This document shows, one piece after another, positions 25,475 to 34,303 of a DNA stretch of 64,000 nucleotides. The stretch's first letter is position 1. Each line of letters begins with the position of its first letter. Under the pieces are notes generated by a model. The model saw nothing but the letters and a program-made list of their open reading frames with translations. It did no database searches and had not been told where the DNA came from. Origin of the DNA: Chloroflexota bacterium (lineage in GTDB: Bacteria > Chloroflexota > Dehalococcoidia > Lucifugimonadales > GCA-2722455); contig PBMB01000002.1 of assembly GCA_002722455.1 (NCBI GenBank), forward strand, positions 1-64,000. The letters are read 5' to 3'. The position numbers were made by a program, and so were the translations under genes.

Positions 25475-26359
25475 TTACAATTCAAACAAAGTCTTTTTTC
25501 CAGTAAAATATAAGTCTTTCAAATCTGCTAAATAATATACGTTATTTTTATAATTGTCTTTGTCCTTTAATGACATTTCAGCTATCTTGTTTGTTTTACA
25601 TTGGGTTGAAAGACCATCTCTCATATCAATATACGTTCTAATGTAATAACTAAAATCATCAAAGTCATTATTATTTAGATTTTCTTCTCTTAAAAAATCT
25701 TGAAAATCTTTTGAACAAATAACATCTAAATAAGATTCATTTGATATATTTTGATACATCTTATCAATCAAACAAGGTGACACGTCCTGATCTTTAAAAT
25801 ATAAAAATTCAATTTCAGATTTAGATTGCAATGCTTCTTTTGCAAAAGTATAAAAATAAGCTTCAGGTCGAGTATCCTCATCATTTTCATTTTCAAGATA
25901 ATATCCTCTTACATAAGCTTTAGGATCTATATAGTCATTTTCAAAAGCAAACATAAATGATTTTAGTATCGGTTCTACAGAATCTTTATCTAAAACTATC
26001 ATTTTACTAAGTGTACTATCAGATAAATCAGCATTATCTATTAACATTAAAAATGCTGGCAAAATAAAATCTTTTCTTTTTGCATACATTAAAGCTGTAT
26101 TCAAATACTCTTCTGTATTATTAATTCTAAATATGATTAATGCGCTCCAAATTCGATCTGTTAATTTTTTATTTTTATCTCTTTCTAGTATGTAACTATT
26201 GCTTTCTTTGACTTTACCTTTTAAAAAATTAAAAATATCTTCTTCATTATTATTAAAATCTTCCATTAATCCATCATATAATAGTTTTTGGTATAAAGCA
26301 TCTGTATTCAAGAAATCTTCATTAGACATCATTTCATTAATGTAAAGTCTGCCTTTCAT
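25475..26359 (-). CDS. Hypothetical protein
   Basis: A 294-aa helical, acidic protein. The ATG at 26359 follows AGAGGATAAATGA. Regularly spaced LLY/FLK/ALMYA segments suggest an alpha-helical repeat (HEAT- or Sel1-like) fold, but no consensus can be fixed by eye. It is a single-gene leftward unit in a very AT-rich stretch. Confidence 0.7.
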   Translation of the reverse strand: MKGRLYINEMMSNEDFLNTDALYQKLLYDGLMEDFNNNEEDIFNFLKGKVKESNSYILERDKNKKLTDRIWSALIIFRINNTEEYLNTALMYAKRKDFILPAFLMLIDNADLSDSTLSKMIVLDKDSVEPILKSFMFAFENDYIDPKAYVRGYYLENENDEDTRPEAYFYTFAKEALQSKSEIEFLYFKDQDVSPCLIDKMYQNISNESYLDVICSKDFQDFLREENLNNNDFDDFSYYIRTYIDMRDGLSTQCKTNKIAEMSLKDKDNYKNNVYYLADLKDLYFTGKKTLFEL

Positions 26360-26581
26360 TCATTTATCCTCTATTAAATTTGTTCTATTAATTATACGTT
26401 TTTTGTCTGTATTTTGTCAATATGTCAAAAATAGAAACACCATGTGTTTTTGATTTTTTAGAAAATTCAAAACTATCAATTTGATATTCTTTTTCCATTA
26501 TGATTTCTTATGAGTTTTAATTATGAAAAAATATCATAAGTTGTTTTATTTTTAAAGATATTTAAAAGAAAAAAGACTTTA

Positions 26582-26743
26582 AGGGAGTGATACTCACCGC
26601 CCTAAAGAACAGTGCTTCTTGATTCAAAGAATTTTGTATTCCGACCTGTTAAGGTTGGATACGCCATAAAATGCAAGCAAGAAAAATAGTCTTCAAGCAG
26701 CAGAAGCTACTTTACAACCTGAAGACAAACCCTTAACGCTTGC
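26582..26743 (+). ncRNA. Candidate structured RNA with pseudoknot
   Basis: This island is less AT-rich than its surroundings and folds compactly. AGGG-GTGA pairs with TCAC-CCCT (26582-26603). CCGACC pairs with GGTTGG (26641-26658, loop TGTTAA). GCAAGC (26673-26678) pairs with GCTTGC (26738-26743), GTCTTCA (26689-26695) with TGAAGAC (26720-26726), and an inner AGCAGC/GCTACT hairpin closes it. The loop GTTAA (26648-26652) can pair with TTAAC (26733-26737), making a pseudoknot. No convincing ORF covers it. The strand is uncertain. HEARO/omega-RNA-like elements share the size and pseudoknotted style, but no IscB or TnpB gene is adjacent. Confidence 0.45.
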
Positions 26744-26761
26744 CATAGCTTATGTTTAATG

Positions 26762-27349
26762 TTATTTAATATGAAATTGTTCTGTTAAATCTTTTGCAAT
26801 GATAGAAGTAATCATTTCATCGATTGTGCAAATATTCTTAAACTGCTCAATAGTCTTTAAATACAGTTCTCGTGTTTCTTCAATGTAAGCAGAAATAGCG
26901 ATGTTAAAAAGTTCAAAAGGAGTCAAGGAATAGCTTTGAGCATCTTCAATTGAATCCATTGCCTTTTTAGAACCGTAAATTAATCGAGTATAATCTTGTG
27001 AAATATGGTGATAAATAGAACAAAGAAAGTCAGAATAGTCGTTTTTAAAAAAATGAGGTTCTGATTTAAATTTCTTAAGTAAACAAGAGACAAATTGTTT
27101 TGTTGAAGAATTGTGATTGCTAATAAATTCAAAGATAACATTGTAAATTTCTTCTTTTGTCATGTCATAAGACTCATACTCTTTACCTTTTAATGAATCT
27201 GTTTTAATGAAAAGATTTTGAGTATCTTTGTCAATATAGATATATTTGTTTTTTTCTTTTAAGTCATTATTGAACATTGTCAAAATTTGATTCTTATCTG
27301 ATCTTGAAAATGTTGACTCATTTAGTAATGATTCAAAATGTGTTTTCAT
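26762..27349 (-). CDS. Hypothetical protein
   Basis: A 195-aa mainly helical protein, start ATG at 27349 after AGAAGAGGCG. No known motif; not a nuclease or transposase as far as I can see. Its 3' end abuts the structured RNA candidate by 18 bp. Confidence 0.7.
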   Translation of the reverse strand: MKTHFESLLNESTFSRSDKNQILTMFNNDLKEKNKYIYIDKDTQNLFIKTDSLKGKEYESYDMTKEEIYNVIFEFISNHNSSTKQFVSCLLKKFKSEPHFFKNDYSDFLCSIYHHISQDYTRLIYGSKKAMDSIEDAQSYSLTPFELFNIAISAYIEETRELYLKTIEQFKNICTIDEMITSIIAKDLTEQFHIK

Positions 27350-27426
27350 GTTCGCCTCTTCTATTTAATGCAAAACATCATTATATCAAACTATATTATA
27401 AATTACAAAAGATATTTATGGATTTT

Positions 27427-27588
27427 TTAACAACAGAAAAAACGATTCTTAACTTCATCTAATTTTTTCGATTTTTTTTCTAAATCAGGAGAGATGTCGT
27501 AATCATAAACTGAATGACAAAGTTTATGAATACGAGGGGTATTATTAAATGGTGGAAGGTGTCGGTAACGATCTGTTATGTAAACCAC
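27427..27588 (-). CDS. 53-codon ORF running through a tRNA 3'-end copy
   Basis: From a GTG at 27588 this frame reads through the 28-bp tRNA-Phe 3'-end copy (giving TDRYRHLPPF) and then into natural-looking protein sequence (RIHKLCHSVYDYDISPDLEKK...). There is no good ribosome binding site. I read it as the C-terminal remnant of a gene whose upstream part was replaced when the tRNA-derived sequence arrived; it may still be translated by chance. Confidence 0.35.
   Translation of the reverse strand: MVYITDRYRHLPPFNNTPRIHKLCHSVYDYDISPDLEKKSKKLDEVKNRFFCC
27546..27573. repeat. 28-bp direct repeat, left copy (tRNA-Phe 3' end)
   Basis: Identical over 28 bp to 34276-34303, where the sequence is the 3' end (T-arm strand, acceptor strand and CCA) of an intact tRNA-Phe gene. 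No complete tRNA is present here. Same orientation as the right copy; the Wadjet operon lies between them. Confidence 0.85.
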
Positions 27589-27717
27589 TTATAATATATA
27601 AAAGAAAAAGCCCCGTTTAATAGAGCTTTTAAATATTCTAAAAAAATAATAGAACTATAAAAATCATCAAAAATCATTATTTTAAATAAAATTGAAGATA
27701 TAAAAAATGAAAATTTT

Positions 27718-27973
27718 ATGGCTTTAAAAACAACAATTTCAAAGTTTTATAAAGAAATAACAGAAAATAATGAGTGGGATAAAACAGTATGAAACAGAAT
27801 ACAATGAATCAGTATCTATTCAAATAGGTAAAATAATAAATCAAATACAAATAAGAAAAAGAAATTCCCCAAATTATTCAAAAGATTTCTTTAAACAATT
27901 TGAATCATTGCAAGATGTATTTGTCGAAAACATTTACCTTAATCTTCAAAACAGAAGAATAAAGATTATATAA
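27718..27973 (+). pseudogene. Frame-broken hypothetical gene
   Basis: One frame from the ATG at 27718 encodes MALKTTISKFYKEITENNEW then stops at 27792; the overlapping frame from 27770 continues with protein-like sequence (QYETEYNESVSIQIGKIINQ...) to 27973. Joining the two across GATAAAACAG gives a single helical protein of about 85 residues. This supports one indel in a former gene inside the tRNA-flanked island. Confidence 0.45.
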
Positions 27974-28076
27974 AAATAAATAAGTGTATCTATTTATAAA
28001 AAAATCTTCTGAGACTTTTTTTCTTACTTTTGAATATACATAGTGTTTTTTATTTATAAAACAAATCTTAAAAACA

Positions 28077-28106
28077 GAAATACCTCCGTACTTACGGAGG
28101 TATTTC
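28077..28106. terminator. Strong bidirectional terminator
   Basis: A 14-bp perfect stem (GAAATACCTCCGTA/TACGGAGGTATTTC) with a 2-base loop, flanked by A and T tracts. Confidence 0.85.
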
Positions 28107-28129
28107 TATTTTAACACAATCGTTTAGTG

Positions 28130-28183
28130 TTACACATTAATTTCATGAAGATTGTAACTTTTTAGATTGAAAATATTACTCAT
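28130..28183 (-). CDS. Possible 17-aa peptide
   Basis: ATG at 28183 is preceded by AAAAAGGTAATAAT and followed by 17 codons (MSNIFNLKSYNLHEINV) and the strong terminator at 28077-28106. The signals are gene-like, but the ORF is too short to be certain. Confidence 0.3.
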   Translation of the reverse strand: MSNIFNLKSYNLHEINV

Positions 28184-28386
28184 ATTATTACCTTTTTAAA
28201 TGAAATACGTCAGAATAAAAATAACATAAATAAAATATATCTCAAGAATAAAAAGAAAAGTTTAAAGAGATTGTTTTAATTGTAAATAATTATTTAATTT
28301 CATTAAATAAGTTCATCATGCCTCAAGAGATGGAGTTGAAACTTTTAAATTTAATTTTTTGCATAAAGTATACTCTTTAAAAATTC

Positions 28387-28416
28387 TTGACACCCTCCTC
28401 AATTTTTTGATATTAT
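28387..28416 (+). promoter_or_regulatory. Sigma70-type promoter of the Wadjet operon
   Basis: TTGACA (28387-28392), 18-bp spacer, TATTAT (28411-28416). It lies inside the longest open frame of jetD, which shows that the ATG at 28452, not an upstream one, is the start. Few other promoters in the window have a consensus -35. Confidence 0.75.
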
Positions 28417-28451
28417 CTATGCAAATAAAAATAAAAAAGAGTCTATACAAA

Positions 28452-29234
28452 ATGAAGTCCTATATCAACAAAATCAAGAAAAATGAAAGTATTTCATATG
28501 CAGCATTTTTGAAAAAATGCACTAAGCATAAAATAACTGATACCAAACTTCGTAGCATCTTTTCTATTGCTACTTCTCCTTGCAAAAAAAAGAACAAATA
28601 TCTTCTAACAATCAAAGATGAAGAAGCTTTTAACAAAACGTTTTCTAAGTTCATGACAGAAGCCAGTGATGTTAAAGTGGAAGCGGCATTACATGGTGAC
28701 AGCAAAATTGTCAAAAGTGAAAGGTCTTTGTTGATTTGGAAAGAACATCATTATTCTATCAACAGTGTAGGAATTGAGTTTGATAAATCAAACTATAATT
28801 TTCATACGCTTAAAAAAAACAAGTTGATTATCATTGAAAACCTTAACAACTTTTTAAACATAGAATCAAATTTCGATAATGACATTGATTTATATGAATA
28901 CAATTTTGTTTGGGGAAGTGGGAACAACGTCACAAATAAACACTTTGTTGAATTCTTAAATGAATACAAAGAAATTGTTTGCTTGTTTGATATTGATTTA
29001 GGTGGCTTGAAGTTCTACAAGTCATTAGAAAAACAAGTAAAAACTAACCTTCAATTCTACTTTACTCCAAAAATGGAATTGATGGTTAAAAAATTTGGTA
29101 AACCTATTAGCATCAGTGATTATGAAACACTAATGAAACACTACACAAAAACAAATGGTTTAAAATACATTGTGTCTTTTATTAAAGAGACAAAAAAGTT
29201 CGCAGAACAAGAAATATTTCAGTACAATAATTAG
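28452..29234 (+). CDS. jetD: JetD-like TOPRIM nuclease subunit of a Wadjet system
   Basis: A 260-aa protein with the C-terminal TOPRIM domain of JetD: the acidic strand IIIENLNNFL (Glu near residue 130), the FVWGSGN turn, and CLFDIDLGGLKF (the DxD motif near residue 180). The N-terminal about 110 residues form a short basic arm. JetD proteins are usually nearer 400 aa, so this one is compact. JetD cleaves plasmid DNA once the JetABC condensin has extruded it. I start at 28452 because the promoter lies upstream of it. It is 12 bp from jetC and the first gene of the operon. The DNA uses more C-ending codons than neighbouring genes, a sign of transfer. Confidence 0.85.
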   Translation: MKSYINKIKKNESISYAAFLKKCTKHKITDTKLRSIFSIATSPCKKKNKYLLTIKDEEAFNKTFSKFMTEASDVKVEAALHGDSKIVKSERSLLIWKEHHYSINSVGIEFDKSNYNFHTLKKNKLIIIENLNNFLNIESNFDNDIDLYEYNFVWGSGNNVTNKHFVEFLNEYKEIVCLFDIDLGGLKFYKSLEKQVKTNLQFYFTPKMELMVKKFGKPISISDYETLMKHYTKTNGLKYIVSFIKETKKFAEQEIFQYNN

Positions 29235-29246
29235 AGGTGACGAAAA

Positions 29247-32222
29247 ATGAAAACAAATTTAATATTTAAACTAAACAAAATCGCATTCAATAACTCATGT
29301 AACAGTAATTTCGTCTCTTTATCATTTGATGAAAACACTCATATTTCTGGCAAAAATGGTTCTGGTAAATCATCCAAACTTAATGGTGTGCAATTAGGAT
29401 TCTTACCACCCACTTCATTCAAAAACTCAAAAAAGAACTTTTATTTTAAAAGTTCGAAAGGCAACTACTATTCTGATCAAGATTGTTATGATTTTTATTT
29501 TCCACATAATAACTCATTTATCGTTTATGAGTTCACCAACCCTAATGGTACATTCTGTCAAATCTTATACAAAGGGAAATCAGAACTTTCGATTGAGAGA
29601 GGTTTTGTTCCTTTGACATTTGATGAAATCGAAGAATGGTTCTGGACTTTCCCAGAAGGGGATGAGCTTGGTTATCCAACAAGAATACAACGTTCTGAAT
29701 TGATTGATAAAATCAAAGCAGTTAAAAACTCTAAAATCGTCAAAACGACAAAAGACGCATTAGAGACTTTATACAACAGTGACTTTAATGACGATTCAAG
29801 TCGTTTTGCTATTGCAACCGTTAATGAGAATCGAAAAAATAACGTTGTTGACATTTTTAAATTAACAACAAATGCATCTGAAATTGATGATGAAATGCTT
29901 CGAAAAACCATTACATCACTATTAAAAACATCATACAAAGACAACAAGAGAGATCTGGTTGATTACAATCCTGTTCAAATCATGCAAGAGTTTGACCGTC
30001 TTGAAGATGAAAAAAGAAGCATTAACAAGAAAAAGAACTTAGAGGCTAACTTTAATTCTCTAAATAGTCTTTTTTCTGATGTTATTGGTTATTCACAAGA
30101 GCTTAAAGAAAAGTTCCAGTTATGTCTCGATTATAACATCGACTTTATTGAGAAAAATAAAGATGTTCTTAAAAATGCAAGAATTAGCAAAGAAGAAGCA
30201 ATTGCCCAAAAGAAAAGTTTACAAGCAGAGGGTACTGAATTAAATAAAAAATCATCCATGAAAAAAGGTGAGCTTAATATTTTGAAAAAAAATGTTGCTA
30301 AATTAGAAGAAAAACTTGAAGAATATAATGCTATTTTTGCTGAGGACCATGATTCTGGTCTTTCTATGTGGAAGAACAACCCAGAAGATGCAATAACTTA
30401 TTTACAGACTCAAATTAGTGAAGACTCTAATGAGCTTAAAAAATATAAAAACATAGAGAAAGTTATAAAAACTCTAAAAACAGATAAAGGAACGCTAAAA
30501 GCAAAGAACAAAAAACTTGAAATATTAAACACAACATTAAAAAATCAAGGTAACTTATTGTTCTCTGCTGATAAACTTGATAACCCTAATATTTTGTATG
30601 GGATCAACGAAGCCTTTTCAAGTTTGCAAGACAATTTAACAGATGAACAAATTGAAATTATGAATCAATTTAGTGCTATTTTCTCGGAAGAAAATGGTCA
30701 AGTTGTACTTGGAGGCATTTCTTTTGGTCATACAAAGAAATTTAATTTTTCAAAAGAAGAAACAATTAAAGAAATTGAAGAATTGGAGAGTGAAATTTCA
30801 TCATTAAAGCTGGATATTGACAAGAACCAAAAGATCATTGATGAAGAAGACACTGAATATAAAGAACAACTTCAACGAGATATCAAAAAATCTCAGAATG
30901 AAGTTAAAATTATTTCTAATGGAAAAGATAATTCAAAAGAATTAAAAAGTGAAAAAACAGCTCTTGAAATTTCATTAAAAGAATTCAATGAAATAGAAAA
31001 ACAAGTTAAAGATTATAGAGTGGTTTATAAAGAGGTAAACAAGAATCAAGCAGATAAAATTGCAGAATGTAAAGCAATTGAAGATTTAGTGTCAAAAGCG
31101 AACACTATGAAGAGCAAGTTAGAAACAATGAAAAAAGCTCATAATTTCAACTATGTTAAAGATGAAAATTTAACTTCAACAACCACTGAAGTTAAAGATT
31201 CTGATCTTGATTATATTTCTGACTTATTCAAATCTGTTGAGAACGGCAGAAAAGAAATCATGTCTGGACTTGAATTGTTTGTTGAGAATAAGATTCTTTC
31301 AGATGACAACTCATTGCTTAAAGTAAGTAATATCTCTATTAAAGATCTAAAAATTAATTTATTTGATAAAATCAAAGATATTTATCAGTCTTTGGAAGAT
31401 AGCGAAGAAAGCTTGGAAAAAGCGTTCCAGCAACATGCAAACACAACTATTGAGATTTCAAATACGTTGAAAGACCAAGTTAAACACTTTAAATTGTTTG
31501 AATCAGACATCAATAAATCAATGCAAAAATTTAAATTATCGAGCATTGATGAAATGAAAATTAGCATTGAACTTGAACCAAGAGTTAAAAACTTTATTCA
31601 AACGATTGAGAATGCTTCTCTACTTAGCGATGATGCTTCTGGCATCTTAGAGCAAGGTCTTGGAGAGAAGATCAAGAACTTTATTACTGACATGGGCTTA
31701 GAGAATAAGAAAAACATGCAAATCAATACAGAAGCTATGATTAAGTCTGTTTCTTTTAAATATAACATTGAAGGAAAATGGACAACAAAAGATGGTAGCA
31801 CAGGCACATCGACTGTTGCATCTGTTATGTTGCTTTCTATTTTTATTAACAAGATTTGTGGTGATAACATCACATTATCTATTCCCGTTAATTTGGACGA
31901 AACAGGTAACATTGATTATGGCAACATGATGACACTTCATGATTTCTTAAAAGAGCAAGAGCTAATTCTGTTTAGTGCATCACCAGAACCGCAAATTTCA
32001 TCTGGTGATATCTTCAAGGTACTTATTAACTTTGATGATTCTATTATCTTTGATAAAGATCGCCTAATGGATGATAAGAACAGAAGCACTTACCACTATA
32101 AAATGGGTAGCATACTTAACGAAGTAAAACACAGAATTCAAATTGTTGATTTTGAAAGTAAAATTGACATAAGAAGTGATATTAAAAATGATATTAAAAA
32201 TGATATTGAAGGAGTTCAATAA
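29247..32222 (+). CDS. jetC: JetC/MksB-like SMC ATPase of a Wadjet system
   Basis: A 991-aa SMC-type motor. Walker A is GKNGSGKSS (about residues 35-43). A head half extends to about 270, then coiled coil, a hinge-like interruption near 430-510, and returning coiled coil to about 800. The ABC signature region is KDGSTGTSTVASVML (about 848-862) and Walker B is LSIPVNLDETGN (about residues 878-889). This is the MksB/JetC branch of MukB-like condensins, which extrudes DNA loops with its kleisin partners. The start follows AGAGGTGACG; the stop overlaps the jetA start (TAATG). Confidence 0.9.
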   Translation: MKTNLIFKLNKIAFNNSCNSNFVSLSFDENTHISGKNGSGKSSKLNGVQLGFLPPTSFKNSKKNFYFKSSKGNYYSDQDCYDFYFPHNNSFIVYEFTNPNGTFCQILYKGKSELSIERGFVPLTFDEIEEWFWTFPEGDELGYPTRIQRSELIDKIKAVKNSKIVKTTKDALETLYNSDFNDDSSRFAIATVNENRKNNVVDIFKLTTNASEIDDEMLRKTITSLLKTSYKDNKRDLVDYNPVQIMQEFDRLEDEKRSINKKKNLEANFNSLNSLFSDVIGYSQELKEKFQLCLDYNIDFIEKNKDVLKNARISKEEAIAQKKSLQAEGTELNKKSSMKKGELNILKKNVAKLEEKLEEYNAIFAEDHDSGLSMWKNNPEDAITYLQTQISEDSNELKKYKNIEKVIKTLKTDKGTLKAKNKKLEILNTTLKNQGNLLFSADKLDNPNILYGINEAFSSLQDNLTDEQIEIMNQFSAIFSEENGQVVLGGISFGHTKKFNFSKEETIKEIEELESEISSLKLDIDKNQKIIDEEDTEYKEQLQRDIKKSQNEVKIISNGKDNSKELKSEKTALEISLKEFNEIEKQVKDYRVVYKEVNKNQADKIAECKAIEDLVSKANTMKSKLETMKKAHNFNYVKDENLTSTTTEVKDSDLDYISDLFKSVENGRKEIMSGLELFVENKILSDDNSLLKVSNISIKDLKINLFDKIKDIYQSLEDSEESLEKAFQQHANTTIEISNTLKDQVKHFKLFESDINKSMQKFKLSSIDEMKISIELEPRVKNFIQTIENASLLSDDASGILEQGLGEKIKNFITDMGLENKKNMQINTEAMIKSVSFKYNIEGKWTTKDGSTGTSTVASVMLLSIFINKICGDNITLSIPVNLDETGNIDYGNMMTLHDFLKEQELILFSASPEPQISSGDIFKVLINFDDSIIFDKDRLMDDKNRSTYHYKMGSILNEVKHRIQIVDFESKIDIRSDIKNDIKNDIEGVQ

Positions 32223-33631
32223 TGTTAAATAAGATCAAAACATTAGAAACGCTTCTTTTGTTTAAAAACCCTATTATAAAGTCAATACAGCGTATGGACT
32301 CCATTAAGAATAATTATGTTGATAAAACAAATTTTCAAATATTTATTAAAGAGCAAATTACAATTGTTGAGAATCTTAATGAAAAAAAACAAGTAGTTGA
32401 ACAAATAAAAAATGCATATAGTCTTAAAAATTTAATTAGTCATAGACTTATTAATTTTGATGATGGTGAAGACAAGCTTTCTTTTACTTCTTATATTGAA
32501 GATATGTTTAGGGACATTAGTGAAGATATAAAGCCAAAACCAATTACAAGAAGAACCTTTTTAGATCATATAAATAACTTAGATAACTTAATTAAAGATA
32601 GTTACGATTACCATTCTTATAATAAAATTGAAAAAGAATTGTTTGTAGAAGATTTAAAAAGAAAACTTAATGTTATTAAGCAGGATTTTGAAAAGAATAA
32701 AAATATCATTGAGAATGAAGCTGACAATTTAAGTCAATTCTTGGAAGATGATACTAAGGATATAAAATCAAAAAGAGAGATGATGACTAAAATTATTGAA
32801 CTTTCTGATAAATACATCGAGCCTTTCTTCAATTTTATACAAGAAAGAAGAAACAAGGAAGGTTTTATTTCTAAATTGAAAAAAATTGGTTTATTTTTTG
32901 AAGAGTTGGATGATACAATTGAAGCTTATGAGATCAGTCGTTTTGTCTTAAACTTCAAAGGTTATAATAAAGAGATTTTTAACATTTATGAAAAGATTAA
33001 TGACTATCGTAGAAAAGGTCGTGAAGACCTAACAGTATATAATGCATTTGAAAAAGCGTTTAATAACCTACATGAAACCTCAGAAGAGTTACTAGATGGT
33101 CTACTTGTTCGTAATACATTGGAATCAAGTAATTTTCATGAATCATTTAATTTATTAAGCTCTATCAAAGCAAACAACTTTAAGAAGACAGATATTTCAA
33201 TGAACTATGATGATTTGTCGTCTCGATTTGATAAGATAGAAGAAACACTTCTTATAGATAAAGACAAAACAGAAGAAGAAATTGAACATGAGATTGATGA
33301 TGAAAAACTAAAATCTTTGGAAAAAATTGAAACGTTGTTTGATAAAAAAGGAAAAATCAATATTCAAAACACTCAACTAATCTCTGATATTATTGGTGTT
33401 AATATGAAAAATCTAATGACCAAAGATGATAAGTATGATATTATTTATAAACTTCATACAATACTAAGTAGCAACATGAGTAACTATGATGTATTCTTTA
33501 CCGTCTATGCATACAACAGTATTCGTAAAAGAATTAATAATGTGAAAGTTGGATACAATGAAAGAAATAGACTGAAAGTTGATGATAAAATCTATGAATA
33601 TAGACCTGTTTATAATTTAGGAGGAAATTAA
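32222..33631 (+). CDS. jetA: JetA/MksF-like kleisin of a Wadjet system
   Basis: A 469-aa kleisin of the MukF/MksF type by position, size and architecture: a helical N-terminal region (VEQIKNAYSLKNLISHRLI), a long helical middle, an acidic linker near residues 340-365 and a C-terminal winged-helix-like end (INNVKVGYNERNRLKVDDKI). It would bridge the JetC heads and bind JetB. It overlaps jetC by one base and abuts jetB exactly, with the jetB ribosome binding site (GGAGG) inside its last codons. Primary-sequence similarity in this family is low, so much of the call rests on context. Confidence 0.82.
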   Translation: MLNKIKTLETLLLFKNPIIKSIQRMDSIKNNYVDKTNFQIFIKEQITIVENLNEKKQVVEQIKNAYSLKNLISHRLINFDDGEDKLSFTSYIEDMFRDISEDIKPKPITRRTFLDHINNLDNLIKDSYDYHSYNKIEKELFVEDLKRKLNVIKQDFEKNKNIIENEADNLSQFLEDDTKDIKSKREMMTKIIELSDKYIEPFFNFIQERRNKEGFISKLKKIGLFFEELDDTIEAYEISRFVLNFKGYNKEIFNIYEKINDYRRKGREDLTVYNAFEKAFNNLHETSEELLDGLLVRNTLESSNFHESFNLLSSIKANNFKKTDISMNYDDLSSRFDKIEETLLIDKDKTEEEIEHEIDDEKLKSLEKIETLFDKKGKINIQNTQLISDIIGVNMKNLMTKDDKYDIIYKLHTILSSNMSNYDVFFTVYAYNSIRKRINNVKVGYNERNRLKVDDKIYEYRPVYNLGGN

Positions 33632-34192
33632 ATGAGTATATTATCAAATCAAAAGATAAACATAGAAAAAAGTCAAAAGATTTTTAATGACTTAGTAAAA
33701 GGTAAGGTCATTAATGAGCTTATTTATGATCCTAAAACGGATGCTTTAGTTATTAATGATTTATTTTCTGAGGTTCGAGATAATTTAGAACAATATAAGC
33801 TCCAATATCAAATGAACGGAATGGAGTTGGTTGAAAAAGCTAAGTATTTTTATCTTATTGATAAAAGTAAAAATTCAGAAACTAAACAGCCTATTAAAAC
33901 CAAAGTATACGCTTCTATGATTTTGTTAGTTCGCTTTGTTATGTCTGATGGTGGTAAAGTTTTTGACTACCTGAAAAACATTAACTATGGCGTATCTGTT
34001 AAAGATTTGGATGGTATAGAAGATAACCCTAACTATCTTCATATTCTTAAAACCGCTAAAATTGATAAAGCTAAGAATATTTTGAAATACTTGTATGAGA
34101 AAAATATTCTACTTAAAACAAGCAAAGATAGGTATATCTTATCAGATAGCGGTAATGCAATTATCCAAGATATTATTAATGGTAACAATTAA
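33632..34192 (+). CDS. jetB: JetB/MksE-like winged-helix subunit of a Wadj​et system
   Basis: A 186-aa protein of the MukE/MksE type: helical N-terminus, then a winged-helix-like C-terminus (AKNILKYLYEKNILLKTSKD, RYILSDSGNAII). It starts on the base after the jetA stop, preceded by GGAGGAAATTAA. It would complete the JetABC condensin. The stop lies only 7 bp from the 3' end of the convergent tRNA array, with no terminator between. Confidence 0.82.
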   Translation: MSILSNQKINIEKSQKIFNDLVKGKVINELIYDPKTDALVINDLFSEVRDNLEQYKLQYQMNGMELVEKAKYFYLIDKSKNSETKQPIKTKVYASMILLVRFVMSDGGKVFDYLKNINYGVSVKDLDGIEDNPNYLHILKTAKIDKAKNILKYLYEKNILLKTSKDRYILSDSGNAIIQDIINGNN

Positions 34193-34199
34193 ATATATT

Positions 34200-34275
34200 T
34201 GGTGCAATTGTGGGACTCGAACCCACGTTTCATATCCTTTTGGAGATGCGTATTGTCCTGTTATACTATCTTGCA
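34200..34275 (-). tRNA. tRNA-like gene, degenerate, anticodon unclear
   Basis: The T-arm (GTGGG TTCGAGT CCCAC), the D-arm (GTAT...ATAC) and a 3' CCA are recognisable. The acceptor stem pairs poorly beyond five base pairs and the anticodon arm (CATCTCCAAAAGGATATG, 18 nt) does not give a normal 5-bp stem with a 7-nt loop and U33. The CCAAAA core recalls tRNA-Trp loops. Probably a decaying or strongly altered tRNA, the last of the leftward array. Confidence 0.5.
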
Positions 34276-34303
34276 TAAATGGTGGAAGGTGTCGGTAACG
34301 ATC
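34276..34303. repeat. 28-bp direct repeat, right copy (tRNA-Phe 3' end)
   Basis: This is the 3' end of the intact tRNA-Phe at 34280-34354 plus four flanking bases; identical copy at 27546-27573. Confidence 0.85.

Noticed and set aside
26671-26736. A 21-codon ORF inside the structured island
   Set aside because: No ribosome binding site, and the sequence is fully explained by RNA pairings.
26580-26760. The structured island as tmRNA, RNase P RNA or a group I intron
   Set aside because: I could not find the tRNA-like ends and tag of tmRNA, the conserved RNase P cores, or P/Q/R/S intron core elements.
28359-28451. Upstream start for JetD (longest open frame, starting at 28359)
   Set aside because: The operon promoter TTGACA/TATTAT lies inside that stretch, so transcripts would start after it; the ATG at 28452 is used.
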